A stretch of DNA of 64,000 nt from Semisulcospira habei. Lineage: Eukaryota > Mollusca > Gastropoda > Semisulcospiridae. The stretch is taken from contig BTPG01000007.1 of NCBI GenBank assembly GCA_036245525.1, forward strand, positions 167,055,421-167,119,420, written 5' to 3'. The position numbers were made by a program, and so were the translations under genes. Each line of letters begins with the position of its first letter. Position 1 is the stretch's first letter. Below the pieces are notes generated by a model. That model did not search any database, was not told the DNA's origin, and saw nothing but the letters and a program-made list of their open reading frames with translations. Below are positions 45,779 to 56,485 of the stretch, piece after piece.

Positions 45779-46396
45779 TTAGGTGGTTGGTGGTCTTTCA
45801 GGTTCGCTTGATCGAACAGACTGTGGTTGACGCTCTGTGGTAGTATTCTCCCTCCGTGGAGAGAATGGCGGGTATAGCTGTCGTAAGAGGCCGTCGAGGT
45901 CCATGGTTCCCATGCGTACCTTCTTCTCCCTCTTCGTCCACTCCCTCTTTTGGATTAGGTGGTCGGGGATGTGGATTGGCGTGGGGGGGGGGGGTGTTGG
46001 TGTAAGGTCCGCTTCGGATTCTGATTCTGACGGTGGTTCGAGCTGCAGTGTCGTTTCAGGTGGATGGTTGTAGTACGTAGTGCTCGATGGGTTGTTGACG
46101 AAGTGCTCGACCAGTTCGCTTGTAAAGCGGCCGGTTGCTCTCTCTGGTGTGAGCGCCACTGCACTGGCGGTAAAGGCTTTCAGTCTTTCGAAAAAGGCGG
46201 CGGGGGGTTCGTCTGGATTGTAGGTTGGGAGCTCTGGAAACGTAAACGTTGGGTACTGTGGCTCTTCTTGGGTTGGAGCTGCAGTCGGCATAGTTGCCGG
46301 TTGTCTTGAGTCGGTGTTTCGGCGACTCGCCCTAAAAAGGGCGGGTTGACGTCTGTGGTTAGACATGGCCAGCTGTGCGGTGAACCGTCTCAGCAC
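45779..46396 (-). CDS. Unidentified 205-residue Pro/Thr-rich ORF
   Basis: The longest non-repeat minus-strand ORF here. Basic N-terminus (AMSNHRRQPALFRASRR), a more ordered central part (PTYNPDEPPAAFFERLKAF, then RATGRFTSELVEHFVNNPS), an acidic patch (PPSESESEADLTPTPPPP), and a Lys/Arg segment (HLIQKREWTKREKKVRMG). No known domain recognised. The central FFERLKAF/LVEHFV region suggests a small helical domain. It lies between two SINE A copies. It could be a gag/ORF1-like remnant or a chance ORF. Confidence 0.35.
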   Translation of the reverse strand: MLRRFTAQLAMSNHRRQPALFRASRRNTDSRQPATMPTAAPTQEEPQYPTFTFPELPTYNPDEPPAAFFERLKAFTASAVALTPERATGRFTSELVEHFVNNPSSTTYYNHPPETTLQLEPPSESESEADLTPTPPPPTPIHIPDHLIQKREWTKREKKVRMGTMDLDGLLRQLYPPFSPRRENTTTERQPQSVRSSEPERPPTT

Positions 46397-46518
46397 GTTG
46401 CATCGTCTCGGTTGTTTGGGCAGGGGTTCTGTGCCTTGGTCTTTGTCCTTGCTTGATGGCTGTTGGAGAGCGTAACGCAGCGCGGAGATCCGTTCGCTGT
46501 GCTGTCCGTTCGCTGTGT

Positions 46519-46528
46519 GTGAAGTACT
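46519..46528. repeat. SINE A copy 3 target-site duplication, left
   Basis: TGAAGTACTC here and at 46842-46851. Confidence 0.65.
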
Positions 46529-46841
46529 CGGTTAGTTCGGGTTTAACATCCACAGCACCGAGGTGATCATGGACGGCCCTGGCGGGCGGGTTATGGGGGA
46601 CAGGGAAATCTATTGCCTATGGAGTACGACCTGAACAATGATCAACTCAGGCGCACTCCAACTGTGCCACTTTGATTTACCAGGACCTTTCAACGGACAT
46701 GCTATTGAACAAATCCGTTTTTTTCCCCCTGAATTGTGAGTCCAGCTAACGGGGCCGGGACGGGATTCGAACCCACGACCCGGCGATTCCCTTCACTCTC
46801 CTGCTCCGACGCTTAACCGCCTGAGCTATTTCGGACTCTAC
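46529..46841 (-). mobile_element. tRNA-derived SINE A, copy 3 (antisense)
   Basis: Full-length: the complement runs from AGTCCGAAATAGCTCAGGCG through GTGGGTTCGAATCCCGTCC to GTGGATGTTAAACCCGAAC, flanked by a 10-bp duplication TGAAGTACTC. Confidence 0.88.
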
Positions 46842-47051
46842 TGAAGTACTCAAAACTGTCGTGTGTCCCTCTTTATAGCAAGGGGGGACCACAGGACTGA
46901 GGCAGCCGGCTGAACGACTTTCGTCGTCCCGTGGCGGCTCCGAGCGCCAATAGGCATCAGAGCCGTCAGGGGGAGTGACTTGTACAGCCGGCTCCCCTGC
47001 GCATGTGGAGAAACCTAAACATGTCGGTAAGGAGTTGAGGCAGGTACACTG

Positions 47052-47269
47052 TTAATCCTTTTAGCGCCCACACACTACAGCAGGAGATTGATTGACCATG
47101 ATAAATCAAGGGTGTTGCCAGATTTAGCTTGGCGCCAACAGGCGCCAAGCTAATCTAGCACTACCCTTGTTTTATCACGGTCAGTCCACCTCCTGCAAGT
47201 GGTACACTGTCGTTTAAGTAACACTTCCAAAACTCAGGAAATGCGCCCCGATGGCGCTAAAAGGGTTAA
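47052..47269. mobile_element. TTAA palindromic MITE (family 1), copy h
   Basis: TTAATCCTTTTAGCGCCCAC at the left, GGCGCTAAAAGGGTTAA at the right: terminal inverted repeat plus central palindrome 47093-47190. Confidence 0.88.
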
Positions 47270-47350
47270 CACTGTGGACGCCGAGGCATAGAGCCTTATG
47301 AGCCACCCACGTCGCGGGGACTCATGAGGATCTCTACCTTTTGCTCGCGC
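47270..47350. mobile_element. Family 3 palindrome
   Basis: GAGGCATAGAGCCTTATGAG faces ACTCATGAGGATCTCTACC. Confidence 0.7.
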
Positions 47351-47504
47351 CTTTCCATTCCTTTTGTCTTCGATCTCTCTCAAGCAGATTTTTTTTTCTG
47401 TGAAAATTTACGATGGTTTTAGAGACAGTTTTCTTTTTGTTGGGTGGGTGGGGAGGGGTGGAATAGCAGTGAAAAGGTTCAACCAGCGGTCTCTTGTCGT
47501 CTGT

Positions 47505-47578
47505 CTGCAAGAGGCATAGATCCTCATGAGCCGCTGCCGGTGGCAGGGTCTTATGAGGATCTATGCCTCTTCCTGGCC
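47505..47578. mobile_element. Family 3 palindrome
   Basis: AAGAGGCATAGATCCTCATG faces TATGAGGATCTATGCCTCTT with CCGCTGCCGGTGGCAGGG at the tip. Confidence 0.8.
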
Positions 47579-47829
47579 AAGGACAGCGCACTACACATCT
47601 ACGCGCTTATCTCAACATCATCAACCGGTTAACTCAGCACTACTCCGTTTCCCGGGGATGATCGCAGATGGCTCCAACCTGACCCAAGCTTGTATTTTAC
47701 TTCTTTACAGAGGCTCATGAGAATCGGCGATCTTTACTAATCAGGGTCAGCTCTCATTTGCATATACATGTTTGCATACGCTGCTCGAACGGTAGCGTTC
47801 ATGACGGGCTCGATCGTCGAACTGTGGTT

Positions 47830-47895
47830 CAAAGTTAGTTAGTTAGTTATTTGGGATTAACGCCGAGTAGGCTACTAAGGCCATCTCACTGTGGT
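47830..47895 (-). mobile_element. SINE tail fragment
   Basis: Same segment as 38944-39000; minus strand CGGCGTTAATCCCAAATAAC then TAAC repeats. Confidence 0.55.
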
Positions 47896-48344
47896 CAGAG
47901 TGTTACAGTGTTTGCCTATCGTCATTCGCTGCTCGGACCAGTCTCGCCATATTGCTGGACACTGTCATTTTTCTGAACGTCGTGGTTTCTCGGATAGAGG
48001 ATCAGTTTGGGAGTTCAGCTTTCGTCTTAAGTGTATTTACATGTCACACCACCCCCACCCCCCCCCCACCAACACCACCACCCCCACCTCAACCCCACCC
48101 TACCCTCACTTGTTCTTGACAGGATTATTATCAGGAAAGTCTCCTCTGGGATTCTCTGATAGAGCAAGACTCTGGGAGTTCAACTTTAGCCTTCTTCAGG
48201 TTATTTTCACCCGTCCCCTTGCCACCCCCCTCCCCCCACCCTTCTTTATGAACGTGTAAACCTCCAAGGTCATTGTCTGTGGTTATCTCCTCCCAGCCAC
48301 AAGACCGGACGGAACATAATACACCATGAGCCTGATTCACTCAA

Positions 48345-48425
48345 TCGGTTCAAGAGACATAGATTCTCAGGCGCCCCTGCAGCGTAGCTGCAGGAGGTCA
48401 TGAACATATGTGTCTCTTATTTACG
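48345..48425. mobile_element. Family 3 palindrome, diverged
   Basis: AAGAGACATAGATTCTCAGG with CCTGCAGCGTAGCTGCAGG at the tip and ATATGTGTCTCTTA at the right. Confidence 0.7.
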
Positions 48426-48592
48426 TGTTTCATCCCAATTTTGTTCGTTCTTATGATATGTTTGTTCCTCATACGAATACACTTTGGACGGGGTTTGCGT
48501 GATCTTAACATTAATGCCACACTTGACCATATAGTTCTGTCCAAGGCGAAGAAAGGCAGTGGACGAAAGACTGTGTGTTTCTGAAATCTGTG

Positions 48593-48807
48593 TTAACCCA
48601 TATTAGCCCCGGGGCCCTGCAGCAGGAGATGGATTGATCATGATAATTCAAGGGTAGTGCCAGATCAGCTTGGCGCCTTGAGGCGCCAAGCTCATCTAGC
48701 ACTACCCTTGAATTGTCACGATCAATCCATCTCCTACAACTGGTACATAGTCGTTAGCCAATACCTTCAACATTTGAGAAATGGGACCTTGCGGCTAAAA
48801 GGGTTAA
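48593..48807. mobile_element. TTAA palindromic MITE (family 1), copy i
   Basis: TTAACCCATATTAGCCCC at the left, GGCTAAAAGGGTTAA at the right, palindrome 48628-48728. Confidence 0.88.
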
Positions 48808-48829
48808 TGTGTCTATTCGGCTGTGCATA

Positions 48830-49215
48830 GTGCTTTTTGTCAATGTGATCCCTGCAGGTCTTGTGTGTTGCGGCACCACCACCCGGGTCCTCCCTGGGGG
48901 ACTTTTAGTTCCCATGGTCACCCTGGTCAGCCCCACAGGGTGGGTTTTTCCGTCTATTCTGGAGCATGTGTTTCTGTCTACCCTTGGTCCATTCACCTGT
49001 ATTTTCCTTTTTTAAACTCTCCCTACTGTCTGCGCTGCCTGTAGCTCTTGATATTGGATGTGTGTTGCTAAATGGTCTTAGGTTTATTTAGCGTATTAGA
49101 CCGGCTGGCGACATACATTCAATATTCTGTTTAGTTGTGTTTTTTTCACAAGCAGTGCAGGCACGACCTGAGAAAGTCTTGTTGTTGTGGGACGTTAAGC
49201 AATGTACAATCATAA
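48830..49215 (+). mobile_element. SINE-like repeat C, copy 3
   Basis: Plus-strand copy: body with CACCCTGGTCAGCCCCACAG and TTGGTCCATTCACCTG, ending GGGACGTTAAGCAATGTAC. The complement matches 35356-35732. Confidence 0.8.
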
Positions 49216-49437
49216 TGTGTTGCGGCAGTTTTCTTCGGGCTCACGACGTTTTACTATTGTGGTATTTATTTTATTATTATTTAACCTGGAACTCCGTGTT
49301 TGCATTGAATTGTTTCCACGCTGTAATGCATGCCGCTGGAGTAGGTTTCCTCGCCCTAAAACCGCGTGAAACTGACACCAGTTGATACAGAGAGCGCCCC
49401 GCGTGCTAAACGAAACCCTCGTGTTGCACGTGCCCGT

Positions 49438-50037
49438 AAAGCTGTTCTTAATTGGACGAACTTTTGATCGGCAAACCTAGATCGGAGAAGATCGGCGATC
49501 TTTTGGTTTGTTTCTTAATTGAGGTTGAACGAACCTAGGCTAACTTCAGCAAACCAGGTTTGCCATGGTTCTCTTTCTTAACTGAAGTGCTTGATTCGGC
49601 GTACTTACTGTCTGCGAAGGTGTTTAAAATGGCTGCCGCTATGCCGCTTCGCGATTTGAACGATTTTTGTTTTTGTACTCCTTGCAGTAACGATCCCACA
49701 AACAGCGTTGCGCCTCCCGCAAATCAATAAAATTAGGTCTTGTTCTTTGCACAGTGAAATATCACCGTCCGCCATGTTTTTTGTATCGGTGACTATCTTC
49801 ATATCTCCAACGCAGAAGAGGGTAAAAGTTTTTACCAGCCAGAGAAAAGGTTCGCCTTGGATCGATCGACATGTCGATCGATCTTTTTCCGACAGCGAAC
49901 TATGGTTTGCCGAGGTTCGTGAACACTTCGAACTAGGTTCGCCGTATCTTTAGATCGTCCAATTACGAACCAACCTGGTTCGCCCGAGATCGTCAGAGTT
50001 CGCGAACTAAGGTTCGTTTAATTAAGAACGGCCTTTA
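49438..50037. mobile_element. 600-bp non-autonomous element D, copy 1
   Basis: Begins GCTGTTCTTAATTGGACGAA and ends GTTCGTTTAATTAAGAACGG, an imperfect terminal inverted repeat of about 18 bp. Internal inverted motifs and palindromes (GATCGACATGTCGATC). Highly similar to 52641-53241. Superfamily not determined. Confidence 0.8.
49629..49730 (+). other. Micro-ORF in element D, copy 1 (33 codons)
   Basis: ATG in context AAAATGG. It reads MAAAMPLRDLNDFCFC and then TPCSNDPTNSVAPPANQ before TAA. The second copy has a matching 28-codon frame. Confidence 0.25.
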
Positions 50038-50044
50038 AGCCACT

Positions 50045-50290
50045 GTGCGGGCGCCTCGGTGGCGTGATCGGTAGGTTTGCCGGCTCGCCGTCCGATCGAG
50101 GTTAGGAAGTTTTTGGGACGGGAAGGTGTGGCGTATCCAATCCCACTCACGCCAAGAAAAAATTATTATTGGAAACTGAAGCGCCGCCCGCCTCCCCCCT
50201 TTTAGGGGGGAGTTTTGCCAAAGATGTGCATTATTTGTACAAGCTCTGCAAGGTGTAAGAAATTAGTCTATAATGGAGTCGTGTTTTACC
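50045..50290 (+). mobile_element. Possible tRNA-derived SINE, degraded
   Basis: GCGCCTCGGTGGCGTGATCGG is A-box-like and GTCCGATCGAGGTTAGG occupies a B-box position. A body with GACGGGAAGGTGTGGCG follows. Only a weak match to box consensus. Confidence 0.35.
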
Positions 50291-51060
50291 AGCAATTCCC
50301 CTCCCCTCACCCCCCCCCCCCCCCCCACGCCCCGCTCATGCATTTTTTATTCTTTTCCATTTCACTTTATTTTTTCTTCAATTTGTAGAATTTATATTCG
50401 TTGTATTTAAACACTGTACTTTTTACATAGTGGCTTAAAGAGGAGGTATTTGCTGAAAACTGTCTGTATAAACTGTCTTTTTTTGTAATTAGTAACTTTT
50501 ATAACCAAGCTATTAATTTATGAGTCTTTTTGGAATGTCTTTGTTATTGTTATCAACGCATCGTTATTTTATTTTTATATTTCATGAGTACCAAGTGAAT
50601 ATTGAATTTGCGGTGGACTGGTGTTCCGGAGTAATGTTTCCCGCATTGTGCTCAAAGTGAAACAGTACACATATAGCAGGGACTTATGGGCATTTTTCAG
50701 AATTTTCTTTCATTTTAATTTTTATTCACTGTGGCTGAAATCACACAGGAAATGCACCAGACAATACACAACAATGTCATGATACACATATTGATAAAGT
50801 AATTCCCCATAGTGTGTGTATTTTTCTATCAGCGCTAGACTCACCTGTTCGTATTCTGAGTATTCTATAACTCGAGGCAATATGTGCATCGTGTCATTGT
50901 TGTGTATTGTACTTGTGCATCACCTGTGGGATTTCAGGGTATTTACCCGACCACATTTAGTATGGCACATTCTCGTTTGTGCGTGTGTGGGGTCTCTCCT
51001 GCCTACTACCTAAGTTCCAGAAAAAAGACATGTGTTAAAGGTTTGACCTGATGCATCCAT
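50291..51060. other. Non-coding stretch, nothing recognised
   Basis: C-run at about 50310-50330, then AT-rich. Confidence 0.45.
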
Positions 51061-51065
51061 TTTAG

Positions 51066-51215
51066 GGATGTATGTGTTCGTCTTGCAATTTACTTGCGTA
51101 TATTTCTGCGAGCTGGCGATTGGCTGCCTGATAGGAGAGGGCAAGGGATCTAATCGTGTGTATGTCTAGCGCTAAGTAATTCCCCTTGGTATGTGGACTA
51201 AAGTTACAACATGGG
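51066..51215 (+). repeat. Dispersed repeat fragment (family 6)
   Basis: Diverged match to 4049-4225, sharing GAGCTGGCGATTGG-type and AATTCCCCTTGGTATGTG segments. Confidence 0.55.
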
Positions 51216-51572
51216 CTGCACCTGTGTTGCAAACCTATAGTAATAGACTTATGCTTGGAGATGCAGGGGCGGATCCCTTTGTTTGATTTTTTCGGCCACT
51301 AGAAGGCCTAGCGTAAAGGGAGACCTTTTGTGTCAGGTTGAAGATCCCAAATAAAAAGTTGGCTACCCACCTCACCACCCCCCCCCCTCCCACGAGGTAA
51401 CTGATCCGCTCCTGGGATGTTTGTAGTGTTGTCTATGTTTGGGGTGGAAGCAGCTTGTCCGCTGTGACTTCGCTCTCGTTTGTTGTTGGGTGTCGTTCTT
51501 TGCAAACGACACCTCACTAATACCGCAAACGCAAATTTGGGGGGAATTCGAGTCATAATCTTGAAGTGAAAA

Positions 51573-51582
51573 GAGTGTGTGT

Positions 51583-51663
<81 letters not shown>

Positions 51664-51688
51664 TGTGTGTGCGTGCGTGTGTGCGTGC

Positions 51689-51738
<50 letters not shown>

Positions 51739-51750
51739 GCGCGCGCGCGT
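51573..51750. repeat. (TG)n with CGTG and (CG)n blocks
   Basis: TG repeats with two CGTG-rich blocks and a final CG run. Confidence 0.97.
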
Positions 51751-52009
51751 GCTGCATCATGTAACTTCCGGTGCAGTGTGTGTCGGAAAAACTGCTGGGG
51801 CGTTGCGTGCATGTGACTGTGTTTTTTACAACAGCGTGTGCATCTGTGTAATAGCCGGCGCTGTTCTTATGGCGACGGCCGCCCTCAGGTAGCAACTGTG
51901 AAAGTATTGTTCTTTTTTCTTTCTTTTTTAATGCGTATTTTTTAAATTTGTATAACTTTTCTTAGCCAAACAGAAAGTTTAAAAACATTATATTATATGT
52001 TATAGAGAT

Positions 52010-52245
52010 ACTACGATAGGGCCGTCTTTTGTTTGCTTGTGTTAGGGAGGTTCGGGTCGGGTTGGAGCCGTTGGCGCCGGCCATGAGACGCCTTAGCGGC
52101 AGGCTTCACCCGTCCTGAGCCATTGTCCATTTGTTGTTTGTAAACTGTTGTGTGAGTGTGTGTGATTGCGAGTTGCATCTGAGGTGGCGAGACGAATTTC
52201 TCTTTTAGAGATAATAAAGTACGCTTATTCTTATTCTTATTGTTG
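52010..52245 (+). mobile_element. LINE 3'-end fragment
   Basis: Ends AGATAATAAAGTACGC followed by TTATTC repeats, a LINE-like 3' end with simple tail. No RT codons recognised upstream. Confidence 0.45.
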
Positions 52246-52388
52246 TGTCCAATAACGTACATGACAAGTGAAGTGAAAGTGTGTTTTCCATTTGTATTTC
52301 GCTCAAATAGATGTCACAGCTAACACGTAAAATTAGCAGCAGGTAAACATTGAAAACGTTGAAAGAAAAAAGGTGAGATTTGTGACCA

Positions 52389-52425
52389 TCAACTGCAAGA
52401 GGCAGACATCCTCAGGCCCTGTTTA
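52389..52425. mobile_element. Family 3 half-site fragment
   Basis: CTGCAAGAGGCAGACATCC, only the left arm. Confidence 0.4.
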
Positions 52426-52640
52426 TATCTGTATTCCTCAAATTGGGCCTGAAACTTAGCGAGGGTTTAGTCGTTGGTGTTCTCAGTTACAAATCTGATT
52501 CGCATCATCAGGCATTGGTGAAGTTAAAGAATGTCATAAAATATGGATTCAAAAAGCTTTTAAATATATCATCCAATATATATCATCTGCGTAATCTCGG
52601 CATCGACATGTACAACTCAGAGATTGAAAAGGTGTACAGT

Positions 52641-53241
52641 AAGAGCTGTTCTTAATTGGACGAACTCTTGCTCGGCAAACCTAGATCGGAGAGGATCGGC
52701 AATCTTTTGGTTTGTTTCTTAATTGTATTTGAATGAACCTAGGCGACCTTCAGCAAACCAGGTTTGCCATGGTTTTCTTTCTTAACTGAAGTGCTTGATT
52801 CGGCGTACTTACTGTCTGCGAAGGTGTTCAAAATGGCTGCCGATTTGAATGATTCTTGTTTTTGTACTCCTTGCAGTTGCGATCCCACAAACAGCGTTGT
52901 GCCTCCCACAAATCAATAAAAATAGGTCTAGTTCTTCGCACGAGTGAAATATCGCTGTCCGCTATAGTTGTTTGTATCGGTGACTATCTTCTTATCTCCA
53001 ACGCAGAAGAGGTAAAAGTTTTGACCAATCAGAGAAAAGGTTCGCCTTGGATCGCTCGACATGTCGAGCGAACGTTTTCCGACAGCGAAACTATGGTTTG
53101 CCGAGGTTCGTGAACTACTTCGAACTAGGTTCGCCGTATCTTTTGATCGTCCAATTAAGAACCAACCTGGTTCACCCGAGATCGTGAACTCTAGATCGTC
53201 AGATTTCGCGAACTAAGGTTCGTTTAATTAAGAACAACCTT
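52641..53241. mobile_element. 600-bp non-autonomous element D, copy 2
   Basis: Same ends and internal order as 49438-50037, with a few indels. Carries the palindrome CTCGACATGTCGAG in place of the first copy's version, a symmetric change on both arms. Confidence 0.8.
52833..52919 (+). other. Micro-ORF in element D, copy 2 (28 codons)
   Basis: MAADLNDSCFCTPCSCD then PTNSVVPPTNQ before TAA; lacks a five-codon segment of copy 1 in frame. Confidence 0.25.
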
Positions 53242-53401
53242 AAAGTATATAAAATCTGTGCACATCGTCTCAAGCTTTCGTTTTCAGTTCACACTGCACG
53301 ACAGCTGTACATGTACAAAACTCAAACTCGTAACTGAGTGCTACGTAAAGGAGAAGAGGTGGGTAAGGGGTTAAAACTTGTTTTCCACCAGGACGTAACG
53401 T

Positions 53402-53790
53402 TTAACCTTTTCGCTGACGGTAGCGGTTTTTGTCGCGATGATTCCTGCAGGATGCTAGAGTGTTGTTTTTCCTGCAGGATGTTAGAGTGTTGTTTTTCCT
53501 GCAGGATGTTAGAGTGTTGTTTTTCCTGCAGGATGCTAGAGTGTTATTTTTCCTGCAGGATGTTAGAGTGTTGTTTTTCCTGCAGGATGCTAGAGTGTTG
53601 TTTTTCCTGCAGGATGTTAGAGTGTTGTTTTTCCTGCAGGATGTTAGAGTGTTGTTTTTCCTGCAGGATGTTAGAGTGTTGTTTTTCCTGCAGGATGTTA
53701 GAGTGTTGTTTTTCCTGCAGGATGTTAGAGTGTTGTTTTTCCTGCAGGAATTATCGGAACAAAAACCGCTACCGACAGGCAACGGATTAA
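53402..53790. mobile_element. TTAA palindromic MITE (family 4) with an internal 27-bp array
   Basis: TTAACCTTTTCGCTGACGG at the left and AACGGATTAA at the right, with outer arms GGTAGCGGTTTTTGTC and AACAAAAACCGCTACC. In place of the short centre lie 11 copies of a 27-bp unit. Confidence 0.88.
53447..53748 (+). repeat. 27-bp tandem array, 11 units
   Basis: Unit ATGTTAGAGTGTTGTTTTTC plus CTGCAGG, differing only by ATGCTAG in some units and one TTATTTTT. Each unit boundary is CCTGCAGG, the natural tip of the family 4 palindrome. The 150-codon and 147-codon frames across it are not genes. Confidence 0.95.
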
Positions 53791-54145
53791 GATCTGCTAC
53801 ATAAACACAGAAATCACAGCTTGCGGTAGAAATTACCAATTGCATGTATTTGGAGTGCTTCTCTTAAAACTGCATCACAATTCAATGGACATATCGACTA
53901 TGATAGCTCAATGATGGTGCCATGATAAGAGACATGTAGAAACGCTGCACCTTCGTGTACAAACTCCAGTGTACACTGAAAAATAAAAGAGTTTGAACAA
54001 GTCATTCCAGTTGTAACATCTGTATATGGCAATACTACATTAACTGCAAAAACACAGCTTGCCATCTCTTACTGAGGTGCACTGATTATGTACGACTGTG
54101 TCTCACAGAACAAAACAAAGCAACGTGTGATTGTCAAGGAATTAA

Positions 54146-54300
<155 letters not shown>

Positions 54301-54320
54301 TCAATACTTGGTATTTCAAA

Positions 54321-54971
54321 CGACGACAAGACTTAGAGACAGCTCAAGTGGAAAGCTTGTGGGTAGAAGTGAAGACATCTAAATCACCCGCCGTCCTCAT
54401 TGGCTTTATTTATAGAAATCCCGCAGCCAGCTGGGGCTGGTATGATGACTTCGTAGCAATGATGGATAGCGTAAATAAAAATAAAGCTGACGTTGTTCTT
54501 TTGGGCGATTTTAATATTGATCTTTCTAAATCTAAAGGGTCCAAAGCTACATGGGCGTCAACAACAGCACTATTCGGTTTAGAACAGTTAGTTAAAAACC
54601 CCACTAGAACCACATGTACATCTTCAACCCTGATTGATCATATTTATGTGACAAATGATGATAAAATATCAAATGTACATGTTCCCTCCTTAGCTGTCAG
54701 TGACCATAACCCAGTATGTTGCACAGTCTCCATGAAACTAGACAAAGAGAACAAAAAGAGACATAAAACAATTAAATATCGTTCTTTCAAAACATTTAAT
54801 AACGGCGACTTTCTGCGGGATCTGCGCAATACTTCTTTCAGTGACGTGTATAATCACACTTCTCCTGACAGTGCCCTGTTGTACTGGATGGATCTATTCA
54901 TTGGGGTCCTACATAAGCATGCGCCCATACGAGAAAAACGAGTTAAGCACTCTACCCTGCCACCCTGGTAA
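54321..54971 (+). pseudogene. LINE-D endonuclease C-half
   Basis: Open from the TA array through 54348 onward. [29 protein letters not shown] (GDFN), [12 protein letters not shown] and [10 protein letters not shown] (SDH triad intact). The N-terminal catalytic part (the first Asn and Glu) is missing. TAA at 54969 after PPW results from loss of one G. Confidence 0.85.
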
Positions 54972-56485
54972 CAGTAGATGTCAAACAGGCCATGTCATTT
55001 AGAGACAAAATTAAGAAAGAAAAACAGTTTGATGAATATAAGAAACAACGAAATCGTGTTGAATACTTAGTGAGAGCGTCAAGAAAACAAACTGTTCTTC
55101 CAGTTAATGATTAGGGACAAAAAAGATACAGCATCGGTGTGGAAAGCCCTGAACGTTATAACAAAGGGTAAATCAGCCCCTGAAATACCATCCCATTTGT
55201 CAGCTGATATATTAAATAACCACTTCCTATCGACAGCTGAAACACTTGCTCAGTCAGCTGCAAGTAGTAACGCAGAGTACCAAGTTATTAATTTACTGAA
55301 AAAATATTGTGAGGCCAAAAATTTACTGCATACATTCATCATTCCTGATATTACCGTCGCTGAAATCTGCAAATTTATCTCTAGCATGCCGAACAAAAAG
55401 TCCACCGGGATGGATGGTATAGACAACAAAATTCTGAAAATGTCACTACCTTATACAGTAGAGGCATCTTGAACCTCTGTATAAAACACAGCACGTTTCC
55501 AACTATTTTCAAAGAGGCCAAGGTAATTCCAATCCATAAATCAAAAGATCTTGAAGATGTCAATAACTACCGTCCTATCTCACTTTTGTCGGCCCTGTCA
55601 AAGCCCCTTGAAAAACACATACAAAAACACCTCTTCGATTTTCTAGAAAAGGGCAATTTCATAAATATTCATCAGTCCGGCTTTAGACCGAAACACACAT
55701 GTCAGTCAGCACTGACACACATTGTAGACAGCTGGCTGAAATCAATAAATAAAAACCTGATGTCTGGAGATGTTTTCTTAGACCTACAAAAAGCATTTGA
55801 TCTTGTCGACCATGACATTGTCTTAACGAAGCTAGCAGCATACCATATAAGTGAAACTGCCATAGCATTCTTTAGAACATACCTAAAAGACAGAAAACAA
55901 AAGGTATATACCCATGGAAAATGCTCTAAACATGGACAAGTTAACTACGGTGTCCCCCACGGGTCGATCTTGGGACCTATTCTATTTATAATATTCATTA
56001 ATGATTTGCCTTTGCATATTACTAACAATGATGTAAATTGCAACATGTTTACGAGCCTCCATGTTTCAGGTAAAAAAACAGCTGACATTAACCTTAGCTT
56101 ACAAAGTAGTCTCAGCGAGGTTTCCGACTGGTGTAGAGAGACTCATATGGCTCTTCATCCAGGAAAAACAAAGAGTATTTTAATCACTACACGACAAAAA
56201 CACCAACGTCGACCACAGCCGTTATATTTACAACTGAACGCTAAACCGATAGAACAAGTCACAGAGCGTAAATTCTTGGGAATACACGTTGACGAACAAT
56301 TATGTTGGGAGACGCATATAAATACAGTCTGTAAAACCATTGCTAAAAACACTTTCCTGTTGTCCCAGCTTAGACAAGTAACGGATACACATACTCGTAA
56401 ACTGTTGTTTATTTTCATGCCCATATCAAGTCTCACGTTGATTATGTCTCCACAGTGTGGGACGGTTGTAGTGATGTTCACATGA
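54968..56485 (+). pseudogene. LINE-D reverse transcriptase, catalytic motif deleted
   Basis: The linker FRDKIKKEKQFDEYKKQRN is in frame 2 from 54968. RKQ/FQL shift at about 55085. 55107-55472 is in frame 0, then shifts again by one base at about 55466. RT blocks: KKSTGMDGIDNKIL, KVIPIHKSKD, YRPISLLSALSKPLEKH, GDVFLDLQKAFDLVDHD (motif A), YGVPHGSILGPILF (motif B, His for Gln), then CNMFTSLHVSGK where the family has an Ala-Asp-Asp between Phe and Thr. The three catalytic codons are absent without loss of frame (about 56049). MALHPGKTKSI and RKFLGIHVDEQLCW follow. Confidence 0.88.

Noticed and set aside
53338..53845. Apparent Cys-rich repeat protein of about 150 residues on each strand
   Set aside because: The unit length of 27 bp keeps every frame open; the repeat is a minisatellite inside a MITE.
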